Below are positions 54,564 to 64,000 of a stretch of 64,000 bases of DNA, piece after piece. The stretch covers positions 11,876,111-11,940,110 of the forward strand of contig NC_035433.2 of the NCBI RefSeq assembly GCF_002127325.2. Direction: 5' to 3'. Positions within the stretch are counted from its first letter, which is position 1. Each line of letters starts with the position of its first letter. This DNA comes from Helianthus annuus. Lineage: Eukaryota > Streptophyta > Magnoliopsida > Asterales > Asteraceae. The notes below the pieces were generated by a model, which ran no database searches, had not been told where the DNA came from, and worked only from the letters and a program-made list of their open reading frames with translations. Both the position numbers and the translations under genes were made by a program.

Positions 54564-56990
54564 TCAGGGTTCTTTCATAGAATGGTAAACTGTCGGAAGT
54601 CAAGGAATCAGATAAATAAAATAACGATAGATGGTAGGATCATCAGTGAACCGAGAGAAGTTAAAGAAGGTATCAGGAAGGTATTCAAGGAAATGTTCGA
54701 AGAACCGATGAAGAAAAGACCATCTATGGATAAGAGAGGTTTTAAAAGATTAACAGAGTCACAAGCAAAGAAATTGATAGGAGACTTTACAAGCAAGGAA
54801 GTCAAGGATGCAGTTTGGGCATGTGGCGAGGAAAAGGCCCCGGGGCCCGACGGTTTAACTTTCAAATTTATGAAAAAAATATTGGAAGCAATTAGAACCA
54901 TATGTAATGAAGATGGTGAAGCAATTCCATGACCGGTCAAACATTCCAATGGGATGCAATGCGTCTTTCATAGCTTTGATTCCAAAGGTACCTGATCCGT
55001 CGTTGGTTAAGCACTTTAGACCTATTTCTTTAATTGGTATGGTTTACAAAATTATTGCAAAGATACTTGCTAGAAGGGTTAAACTGGTCATTCCGGATTT
55101 GGTGAGTAACATTCAAACGGGGTTTATAGAAGGTAGGTCCATTTTAAATGGGCCGTTAATAGTCAATGAAGTCTTAGCTTGGGCCAAAAGTTGTAAAAAA
55201 CAAATCTTTATTTTCAAAGTTGATTTTGAAAAGGCTTATGATTCTATCAACTGGAAGTTTATTTTATCAAACCTAAAAGCCATAAATTTTCTGCTCCTAT
55301 GGAGAAAATGGATCGGGGCGGGTTTAAAGTCCGGCAGAGCCTCGGTTTTGGTAAATGGGTCGCCTACAGCTGAATTTTGCTTGTCTCGAGGGTTGAGACA
55401 AGGAGACCCATTATCACCATTTTTATTTATACTAGCTCTTGAGTCCTTAGATGTAATAATGAAAAGGGCAATAAAGAGCGGTTTGTTTAAAGGGGTGAGT
55501 TTACCAAGGGACGGCCCGATGATTTCACATCTATGTTATGCGGATGATGCCATTTTTTAGGAGAGTGGTCGGAAACAAATATTAAAAATATGAATAGAAT
55601 ATTGAGATGTTTCTATTTGTGTTAGGGTCTAAAAGTAAATTTAGGGAAGTGTAATTTATTTGGGGTTGGCATACAAGATGGAGAAATTGAAATTATGGCA
55701 AAAAGTCTTAATTGTAAGGCTGGGAAAATGCCTTTTAATTTTTTGGGTATTCCAATCCGAGCCAACATGAAAAGAGTTAAAAATTGGAAGCCGATTGTGG
55801 ATAAGTTTAACTCAAAGCTTACGTCATGGAAGGCTAGATGTCTATCAATGGCAGGGAGAATTGTATTAGCAAAGGTCGTGCTAGGTGCACTACCGAATTA
55901 TTTCTTCTCAATCTTCTTAGCACCAAAAAAAGTGATCACGGAACTTGAAGCAATAAGAAGGGATTTTGTATGGGAAAAAAGAACGGAAAAAGCAAAATGA
56001 GATGGGTAGCATGGGAGAAACTCGTAAAGGCAAAAGGATATGGGGGGTTGGGAATCAGAGACATCCGAAGTGCCAATTTAGCACTTATCATTGAATAAAA
56101 ACTTGGTTGTCGAACTAGGAAATGGGAATAAGATGAAATTTTGGCTAGATTCATGGACGGGTGATCAGCCCTGAAGTTGCGTTTCCCGGCTGTGTTTGCA
56201 TTGGCGAAAGACAAGGAGATAACAGTTAATCATTGTGTAAAATCGGAAAGAAATATACAGAAGTGGGACTGGGAATGGAGCCGAAAGATAAGGAATATAC
56301 AGGAATAGCAGCAACATGAAGAACTGGAAAAAGTTATGAGGGATTACAAGACGATAGCTAAAGAAGATGTATGGAGATGGAAACCGAAGCAAAGTGAGAC
56401 TATTTCAGTAGCATTACTAAGAGATGAGATCGCAAAAAAAAATAATTGGATGCTAGAGATGTTCCGTGGAAACATTGGAATAAATGGGTGCCTCCAAAAG
56501 TAAATCTTTTTATTTGGAGAGCTATAAAGCGACGTATAGCGGTTAAAGTGGAACGGGCTAGAAGGGGAATACAATTGGAAGATCGGATATGTTCAAGGTG
56601 TAATAAAGAGGAGGAGTCGGTGGATCATCTATTAATAAGTTGTTTGAAGTCCCGGGCAATTTAGTGGGATGTCATGGTTTGGTTAAAACTACCGATACAA
56701 GAGAATAGTGCATCATGTGAGGAATTATTCGAAAGAATAGAAGAGTACAAGGGATCGAAGGAATGGAAGAATGTAATAAAAGCTATAGTTATGACAACTT
56801 TGTGGCAAATTTGGAAGTCTATAAATGATGCGGAATTCAATAGAAAGGAAGGATCGGTAACAAATACAATAGATGGAATAAAAGAATTATCGTTCCTATG
56901 GATAAAAGAAAGAGCAAAAATGAAGAACTTAGTATGGGAGAGGTGGAAAGATTTGAATATTAGAGATATCATAAAATAAAGTTTGTATTT
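54564..56990 (+). pseudogene. LINE ORF2 C-terminus: RT and zf-RVT
   Basis: Continuation of the LINE after the insertion. RT motifs APGPDGLTFKF, LIPKVPDPSLVKHFRPISL, FKVDFEKAYDSINWKFI, LRQGDPLSPFLFI and active site CYADDAIF (55539-55557) followed by a TAG. Then FNFLGIPIRANMKR, LSMAGRIVLAKVVL and, after shifts, WKHWNKWVPPKVNLFIWRAI with CSRCNKEEESVDHLLISC (zinc-binding) and the terminal LWQIWKSINDAEFNRKEG. At least four frame breaks. Confidence 0.9.
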
Positions 56991-57510
56991 CTTGTTTTGG
57001 TTTAGTTTAGTTTCCTTTTGTTTGTTTGTTCTTTGTACTTTTGGGTTTTACAGCTAGCTTGCTGGCCCTTGTTCTATAATCATAGAATTTTCGTCGTTAA
57101 AAAAAAAAACATATCCATCTTAAATGCATTTATAAATAGGAACGAAAAACATTTAATTGTGAGCATTAATATCCCGCTTAAGTTCATAGTGTTTATAAAT
57201 GGTTTTGATGTTATTAGGGGGACGGGGCATCTATGCGGGTACCTTTCTTGGGTTCGATATGGCATGAGAACACCGCCAACACTCTTACGGGTATGGAGGG
57301 CGGGTAGGATTTCCCACAAGGAGTACCCATGAAGCTGGTGATAATGTCGAGGTCAAACATGACCGTTTGCTTGTTGACAGTTGTTTTAAAAAAAATCAAA
57401 TAACTCCCACTATTTAACTCATTCTATTTTAATCTAACCCATTCCATTATTTTACCACACAAAACTCTCTCAATTTTCACTATATTTCTCTCTACAAAAA
57501 TTCATCTCAA

Positions 57511-57836
57511 ATGGCAAGGATACCATGGACCGAAGAAGAAGAGATTGTGTTGGCTAAATCTTGGCTCGCAACTCTTCAGGACGAAGCGCCTCCTAGTTGA
57601 ACGCTACGTTTTGGGACAAGATTTTTCAACAATTTTGTATTCATGTTGTTGAGAGCAACCGAAGCAAGGATGAACTTTATCCACGTTTCATGGATATCTG
57701 TGGGAAGAGTGCGAGATTTGATGTGCTATTCAACAATGTGGAAAACACCGATGGTGAGCTCACGAAAGATGACATGATTCAAGTGGCTCTTCCGTACGAC
57801 CGTGATTTTAAACACGTTCGGCGTGGCAAATTATAA
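57511..57836 (+). pseudogene. SANT/Myb-like (Harbinger-associated type) gene fragment
   Basis: ATG at 57511 gives MARIPWTEEEEIVLAKSWLA, the N-terminal SANT/Myb-like helix seen in plant proteins often mis-annotated 'glutathione S-transferase T3-like'. TGA at 57598, then in the next frame NATFWDKIFQQF, NRSKDELYPRFMDICG, FNNVENTDGELTKDDMIQVA, FKHVRRGKL and a stop. Related proteins accompany PIF/Harbinger transposases; no transposase is seen here. Broken and truncated. Confidence 0.6.
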
Positions 57837-57839
57837 AGA

Positions 57840-60110
57840 CGTTTGTTTAATTTTTATGTTGAATTATGTAATTTTAATTTTTATGTTTAATTTTTATTTT
57901 TAATTTTTATGTTTACTTGACTTTATTAAAATTTTTAAAAAATAGGTTATGGAAAAGGCAAGGCGCCGCCAATGTTTTGTGGCTTAAGGTACCGCAATGT
58001 TATGATGAGTCGTGCTTGCACGAAAGAACACTATGAATCATTGAATCATCGTCGTAGGTAGGAAAAAACACCCCAAAACGTAGATATCTCTATGCATTAT
58101 GTATTTAAACTTGTTATGAAATTGGTTTTCAGTTTTTTCTATACTTCGTGTGTCAATTATTAAATAGACGCACGGAAATCATAAGACATGTGTGATGTTT
58201 ATTCACATAACATTTGAAATGTATCACTAAAACATACGTTCTATTAATGATACATGACGAAAGATGCCACGTCATAGGTGTTTTACATATGATGGAAATT
58301 AAGAATGGGTTTCACGTAAGACAAATAAAAGGTGATATGCAACCATTGTGTCGCATAACATCTAAGAATGATTTTTTTCCTAACTTGACTATGCAAGTAT
58401 ACCACTTCTTAGAAAATTACTAGTTTCATAAGCTTACACAATGTGTTAGTTATAGGGTTGTTTAAATAACTTGTGCTTTGAAACTCACTTGAAATTGGCT
58501 TAGTTTGTAAAGGAGCCGAGATTAGCTCACTCTATAATAGTTAATCTATCTTCTAATACTAATAAAGGATTTCATCTAAAGCTATATGGCATTCTCATTT
58601 AAAGATTTTATCTAATGTCATGTGGCATTCTTTCATTTAATTTATTTATATATTAAATTATTAAATTAATACTATATTAATATATTAGATTAATCTCTAA
58701 TATTATTAATATATAACATATCTAATAATACATAAATAAAAATAATTGTTATACATTATCCCGATTTATCTCTACGTCAATTTCTTAAACTTTATTTTTT
58801 AAAGATTACATGGTTTTTGTCTTTGTTTTCATTTTTTCATTAAAAAAATTAAATTAAAATAAATGGATAATCAAATGAGTATTTAAATTAAATTTTATAT
58901 AATCCTTAATTTATATTTTAATTTATGATCAATAATATTTAAGTATTTCTAATTAGTGTAGCGGATGTTTGTATAGCATCTTGCGTTTACATTTGATCAG
59001 TGGGATAAACTAACTGGACGGGTTTGATTTGCTTTAGTTATTAACAATAACAAATATATAATTTGAAGTAAGAACTACTGAAATCCCCTGTGTGATTCGT
59101 CAGGAATTCAATTTCGATCGATATCTGTTTGGTTAATTGCGGTAATGACACTCTATATAACAACTGAAAGAAAAAAAACCAAAGAAATAAAGTCGTGAAA
59201 CTTCAAAATATGAAAATTTTGTGGTCATTTTAAAAAAATGTTTGAACTTTAATAATACTGCCACAAAAACACAAAAGAAAAGAAAACATTATACTAAAGC
59301 GAAAACCGTTAATAAATTTATGCCCAAACTGATGTTCAACATTTAAAAGTACTAGCATGTTATTCATGTTATTGTTCCATTTCAAATTATTTATAATTCA
59401 AGTTGTCTAAATTGTAAGTTTTAACTTATGTATTTAATATCCGTCATATATTGGCATCTTAATATGTGTAAATTTATTTCAAAATTATTATATTTTTCTC
59501 TAAATTTCAAAGAAAAAAACTTTGACAGTTTCTTGATTATAGGTGGTTTTAATCAATTTTTATATAATATTTATTATCTTTTACTTACGGAAAATATTTT
59601 ATTTATTCAACTCATGTAATACACGGATCTACAACATAGTAATATATTCATAATATGGTGATAGAGTAACTTTGTATAAACTCTTAAAAGACAAGGGCCT
59701 ATATGCTAATACCAAATATTCAACATGTATGAACCATACATCCATCCTAGTTTCTATAGTCGCTTCAGATTGGTTTCAAATCTGAATCGAGTCTGAGCTT
59801 GCCATGACTCATTTCGTCTCGTGAACAACCCTGTCGGTATATTATATCATAATAGTGGCAAAGCATTACAACTAGATAAAAAATTCATTTTTAGTAAAAT
59901 TTATTTCTATGTTTTTGTCTAATTTGATTCATAGGATAAAAAGTTAAAAACCCGACAAGGTCGTATAAGTGAATGGATTAGATAGATAACATAATATTTT
60001 TCTGTCGGACGGTAGGAGTTTGATGGGATATGGGAACACCTTTTTTCCCCTTATATTTGGTTTTGGAAATAAAAAGTAAAGGGTGGGTCTATTCGCACAC
60101 GCCTTTTGTC
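57840..60110. other. AT-rich intergenic DNA, no recognised gene
   Basis: Very AT-rich, with scattered short frames and a ~40-bp partial repeat (CATCTAAAGCTATATGGCAT / TATCTAATGTCATGTGGCAT near 58575-58630). Nothing further is supported. Confidence 0.5.
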
Positions 60111-60120
60111 TTTTTGCATA

Positions 60121-60270
60121 TCCAAAGCGCCGCGCTATGGCAAAAGCGGGGCGCTTTGGTCTTGGTCAACAGACAAGGACTGACTTACAGACCAGGACTG
60201 ACTTCTGTCAGTCCTTGTCTGTTGACCAAGACCAAAGCGCCCCGCTTTGGCCATAGCGCGACGCTTTGGA
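60121..60270. repeat. 64-bp-arm hairpin with 22-nt loop
   Basis: Arms 60121-60184 and 60207-60270 pair at 62 of 64 positions. The outer half of each arm is GC-rich (AAGCGGGGCGCTTTGG). The loop (60185-60206) partly repeats the adjacent arm (GACTGACTT). Transcribed either way it would form long near-perfect dsRNA. Confidence 0.9.
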
Positions 60271-60690
60271 TGTTTTTTTTACACAGAAAGGATGTGGGTT
60301 GATGTGGTTAGTTTGGTAGGGATTTTTGGTTGGATTAGTTTGGTAGGGATTTTTGGAGGAAAAAAATTTATTTGAGTTTTATTACATAAAATTCATAGTT
60401 GTTTTATAATTACGTCATTATTTTTATAGAATGTATATAATATAAGTTCTTAACGTTGTTTATTTTGTTAAATTAAACGAACACGTTAAATAAAATGTAC
60501 AGAAAGCCATAAGAATTAAACGTAAACAATCCAGAACCAACGTGATGTAAATAGAAGATTAACTGCAATATATATATATATATATATATGTATATGTATA
60601 TGTATATCAGTTTGTACATACAATACAAAACAAAAAGGTACAACTGAGTACATAATACATAACAAAACACTAAACAAACAAAGTAAGGTA

Positions 60691-60909
60691 CTAATCCTCG
60701 TGCGGTGGGGACGGTGGGAGGGGAAGTGGAGGCAACGCAGCGAGCTCTCGTAGATCAACGAGCGTCTGAACGATCCAGTCAATGCGTGCGCCCTGACGTC
60801 TGAGGCGCCGGTCGAGAAATGGCTCAATCAGAAATGGCTGATTTCGAATTGAGAAGCAGAAAGAATAGCACATCTTTTGTTTCATCTCGCTCTCCTCTTC
60901 ATCATCCAT
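60691..60909 (-). CDS. Unassigned small ORF
   Basis: 72 aa, MDDEEESEMKQKMCYSFCFS..FLDRRLRRQGARIDWIVQ..VDLRELAALPPLPLPPSPPHED. The local rise in GC and the acidic-then-basic-then-Pro-rich layout look protein-coding, and the frame stays open upstream through a Gly/Arg-rich stretch (GGISGGRGRRYCVNF). I do not recognise the family. It may be an exon or a gene fragment. Confidence 0.4.
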   Translation of the reverse strand: MDDEEESEMKQKMCYSFCFSIRNQPFLIEPFLDRRLRRQGARIDWIVQTLVDLRELAALPPLPLPPSPPHED

Positions 60910-60999
60910 AAAGTTTACGCAATACCGTCTGCCCCGTCCACCACTAATGCCGCCCCACCACTACGCTACTACCGTATCGGAAACATCAGGGCCGGAAAT

Positions 61000-61900
61000 T
61001 TTTGGTGACGGTTGGGTTATATAGGGCTTTGAAATGGTGAGTCGGTGACACTGACCGGGGAATCGGTGTCGGAGGAGACGCGTCGGATTGGTTATTTTTC
61101 TTTCCGAACGGGCGCGTTTTATGGTTGTCAAGTGTATAGTCACGACGGTGAGTCAAGTTGGTCATCAATTGTAGAGGCACGATGTTTTTTTTGTCAACGA
61201 TGGTTCATAAACCAAATTGGCCCTTTAGAATCTAAAAAATTACATACAGAAACATAAGCGTAATTGGGTTTGGATAATAGTTGTTTTTTTTTTCGGCGTG
61301 CAGTTTGATATTGCGTTTAAATGGTGTCGTTTGGATATTTCATTAACGTCATTTTTTCTACCGACGCGAATTGGTTCCGGTTGTACTCGCTGGTGATGTT
61401 TGCGTCAAACCATCGTATATGGAACTGTCGGTTGGATTTAATCGATGTAAACTTCCAAGCGGACGTGTTGCTTTTGAGTTGGAAAGAACGTGAAGTTTAG
61501 TGATGCAATCGATTCAATCATATGTGTAGTTTCTTTATACTCTATGCAAATCCCCATCAAATTGGCCTTTGAAAAATGCCATATGCAGATCGCAATCAAT
61601 TGTGCTCCAACAATGGTACAAAAGAGAGGGGATGTTTTTGTGTGTAAAACAGAACGAAGATGATGAATGCGAAAGGGTTCTGTTTCATGCATCTCATGTT
61701 GGAAGCCGGAAGAGAAGTTGGTTTTATAAATCATCACACCGATTATTTAATTGTTGGATGTGATAGTGATTAAAATGAATGGGTGCATTTCTATAAAACG
61801 TTGCGACAGTGCGTTAAAGACACCTCTATGTTGCTTTTTGTATAATATAGTAATAATTCACAAATTATGTATGTATATACAAGACCAGATAACGTACAAG
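61000..61900. other. Intergenic, no recognised gene
   Basis: Moderate-complexity sequence with short frames on both strands (e.g. 61438-61737 minus, 61569-61763 plus) that match nothing I know. Confidence 0.4.
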
Positions 61901-62272
61901 ACTGTCACACCCCCAAAATCCTACCTGCGGAGTACTACCGCTTGGAGGCGTGACTGACCAGGATCCAGCCACCAATCATACTGAACAAGCATATAAGTAG
62001 TTATAAAAGTTTAACCAATACGATTTGGTGTTTCAAAACAAACAAATTAAGTTGCAAGCGGAAGGATAAGTTTAAAGTTATAACATAAGTTCAAATGGTT
62101 TCAAGTTTAACATAGTACGCAGCAATCCGTGTCCCACAACGACCCTCCTCCATGCAAGCACCAGCTCAGTACCTAAGGTCCTGCAAAGCATGTAGTAACG
62201 AGTCAACAACTAGTTGAGTTAGTTCACGATTGGGTGTTCGTTTTAGTTGTTTCGAAAACAGTTTACTTTAAC

Positions 62273-62410
62273 TGGCATCCTGCCGTGGGGGTTACCCCAT
62301 AGTTTAAAAACGTGACATGTTCATTCTCAGTTACTCCGGCATTCCAGCCGTGGGGGCTACCCCATGTTAGTTATCAGGCATTTCGGCCGTGGGGGCTACC
62401 CCATGCGTAC
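62273..62410. repeat. Three GTGGGGGCTACCCCAT hairpin repeats in the LTR
   Basis: GGCATCCTGCCGTGGGGGTT, GGCATTCCAGCCGTGGGGGC and GGCATTTCGGCCGTGGGGGC units, each followed by ACCCCAT, giving a TGGGG..CCCCA stem. Confidence 0.8.
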
Positions 62411-63079
62411 ACTAGACTCGTTACCATATCGACTGCTGACTGTAGTCATGTTTATGTGCCCTGAAAACATCAATGTCTATCATCATTGACGTGCCCCAGA
62501 TCCATTAGTTCACGCCCGTCCTCTGCGGCACGGTGTGAGGCTTGTCAGACCTAAATAGCGCTATCTAACTAATGACCCGCTCGCCATTGGCCCGGCGATT
62601 AGTCGATACAAAAAGGAGGGACTTCGTGATAGAGTTTTAGTCTAGTACGTGTTATCCGTCCATCCGGACGAGGAATCACATTCCTGAACCACTGACGTCC
62701 TACCCAAGGAGGACGAGGAATCCACGTTCCTTAACCCCGTTCCCAACCCAGGGAATCCCATGCTTTGTAAAGGGTGTGAACTCACCTTGGTTTGCTCGGC
62801 AGTTAATCACAGAAAGTCAATTAAGTTGCAGGAAACCAATTAGGTCCTATCACAGGTATTATTCGTATCAGATTCAAGCCAAGCAGTGCACGTATGTTCA
62901 ACACGTATTGTACATAGGTAATAATCATAAACAGTTCACAGGTAACAGTCAAATAAAACCCAAAGTCCAAGTATAAAGCCCGAACAGTTGGGCTCGTAGT
63001 AACAGGCCCAAATAACATATCAACAGTAGCACAGAAGTCCATAAGTCCGGCCCACTAATCTTAGGCCCAAAAGTGTAGT

Positions 63080-63330
63080 CTCGAGTCGCAACCGGACTCG
63101 CAAGCATGGTCTCGAGTCATGCTGTTTGTGCTGATCATAAGTGGTTGCGAGTCGCAACCTATGTCGCAACCGTGGTCTCGGCTAATCATGCTAAGGTCTC
63201 GAGTCGCAACGGGACTCGTAACCTGTGGTCTCGGCTTGTCCTGTTATGGTTGCGAGTCGCAACCGCGTGGTCTCGAGTTGTCACGCTGTGGTTGCGAGTC
63301 GCAACCGTGTGATTGCGAGTCGGAATGCTG
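63080..63330. repeat. GGTTGCGAGTCGCAACC palindromic word array
   Basis: At least three near-full palindromes (around 63143, 63248 and 63290) plus several half-words (CTCGAGTCGCAAC, GACTCGCAAGC) separated by GTGGTCTCG-type spacers. Confidence 0.85.
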
Positions 63331-64000
63331 TCGTTTTCATGTTCAGTGTTGATTCAGATATGGTCAGCTTAATGGTACTATGTAATCAGGCCCAAATCAG
63401 GAAACAACCAATAGGATTTCACTAACAAGTTTTCCTAATCAGGCTATTAGTAAAAATGGATCAAAATCACAAGGGTTTTTCACATCTTCAACTATCATTC
63501 AAATTGTTCTTCATATAATCAAACACATTCATAACACATTCAACCTTTGTTCAACCAAATTTATGAACCACAATGTAACATACTTAACATACTCATCAAA
63601 ACATCTCAAAAATCATATCTATACCTATCCGATTATCATGATACTACACATAAACAAACCGGTTTTCCATAACATCAATAATCAAGGGTTTGTGTCATAT
63701 TTGGTCATAAGATATCATGAGTTCTTTAGCAACACATTCAACATTAAAGCTTTTTAACACATATAAAACATCATCAAGCATATCTTACACTAGTTGAATC
63801 ATATTACTCATATTATCATGAAATCAACAACAAACATCAATCAATAAACATGATAAATACTAACCGGTTGGTGAAGTGTGTGTGTGTGCCGATCCAAAGT
63901 CCAAATCCGAGAGTTCTTGTGCCAACCGATTGGATCCGAAAGATGAGGAGTGTTTGTGTTCTAGAGTTTTAGTGAGAGAGAGAGGATAGGAGAGTGTGTG

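Larger units (their letters stand above)
38936..57109 (+). mobile_element. Full-length L1-type LINE, split by Athila
   Basis: An 18-bp duplication ACATATCCATCTTAAATG lies at 38918-38935 and 57110-57127, with an A tract just before the right copy. Removing the Athila insertion and its ATTAT repeat leaves ~6.26 kb: 5' UTR monomers, RRM-type ORF1, then ORF2 with endonuclease, RT and zf-RVT. Many stops and frameshifts mark it as old and inactive. Confidence 0.9.
61903..64000 (-). mobile_element. LTR (gypsy-like, minus orientation), runs off right edge
   Basis: Starts TGTCACACCCCC; on the minus strand this is an end GGGGGTGTGACA, like the Tekay LTR end GGCCGTGACA. The last ~150 bases read on the minus strand resemble the start of a transcript (CT-rich leader). 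No primer site lies to the left, so this would be a 3' or solo LTR. The other boundary is outside the window. Confidence 0.5.

Noticed and set aside
63080..63330. Regular repeat-spacer look, possible CRISPR
   Set aside because: Eukaryotic context, uneven spacing, spacers related to one another, no cas genes; better read as palindromic words in an LTR.

Overview
The window is nuclear DNA of a flowering plant. It has plant-type multi-exon genes (augmin subunit 3, HMCES/SRAP), Tekay- and Athila-type Ty3-gypsy elements, plant L1-type LINEs, an Angio-domain-like SINE, and many MITEs, all in AT-rich sequence with TA microsatellites. A composite (Asteraceae-like) eudicot is my best guess from the look of the LTR elements; that is an inference. 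No CRISPR, rRNA or tRNA gene was seen.

Layout. (1) 1-4728, minus strand: first four exons of AUG3; its 3.35-kb intron 2 holds a hAT MITE and a small LTR element with a 5-bp target duplication. (2) 4940-20128: a head-to-tail tandem duplication carrying an HMCES (abasic-site DNA-protein crosslink) gene. Copy 1 (6375-11616) is a pseudogene with two frameshifting deletions. Copy 2 (14257-20040) is intact: eight exons, 339 aa, C-terminal PCNA-binding box. Each copy has its own set of later insertions (hAT, MULE, SINE, a retroposed mRNA end), and the partner copy often shows the empty site. A Pack-MULE carrying the first exon of a quinone-oxidoreductase-like gene lies near the junction. (3) 20129-24360: no recognised gene; a second 'GAACGAACA' hAT MITE and a 154-bp tandem repeat. 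(4) 24361-37600: a chain of inverted-repeat MITEs, several abutting (TA)n tracts; one was split by an 8.8-kb Tekay element (26284-35077) with decayed coding and extra leader ORFs. (5) 37606-57127: a LINE fragment, then a 6.3-kb full-length LINE (18-bp TSD) split by an 11.9-kb antisense Athila element (42647-54558) whose LTRs differ at only about three positions. (6) 57128-64000: a SANT/Myb-like pseudogene, a 64-bp-arm hairpin, an unassigned small ORF and an LTR running off the right edge.

Only AUG3 (spindle and phragmoplast microtubule nucleation) and HMCES copy 2 (shielding abasic sites in single-stranded DNA) look like working host genes. Nearly everything else is transposon. Recurring theme: unrelated elements here are built from many copies of a short palindromic word. 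Three hAT MITEs share similar termini but each has a different internal word. The Athila, the Tekay and the right-edge LTR carry GC-rich palindromic boxes, placed just upstream of the TATA box in the first two. The young Athila has an open pol frame but no recognisable gag and lacks the protease catalytic motif, so it probably moves in trans.
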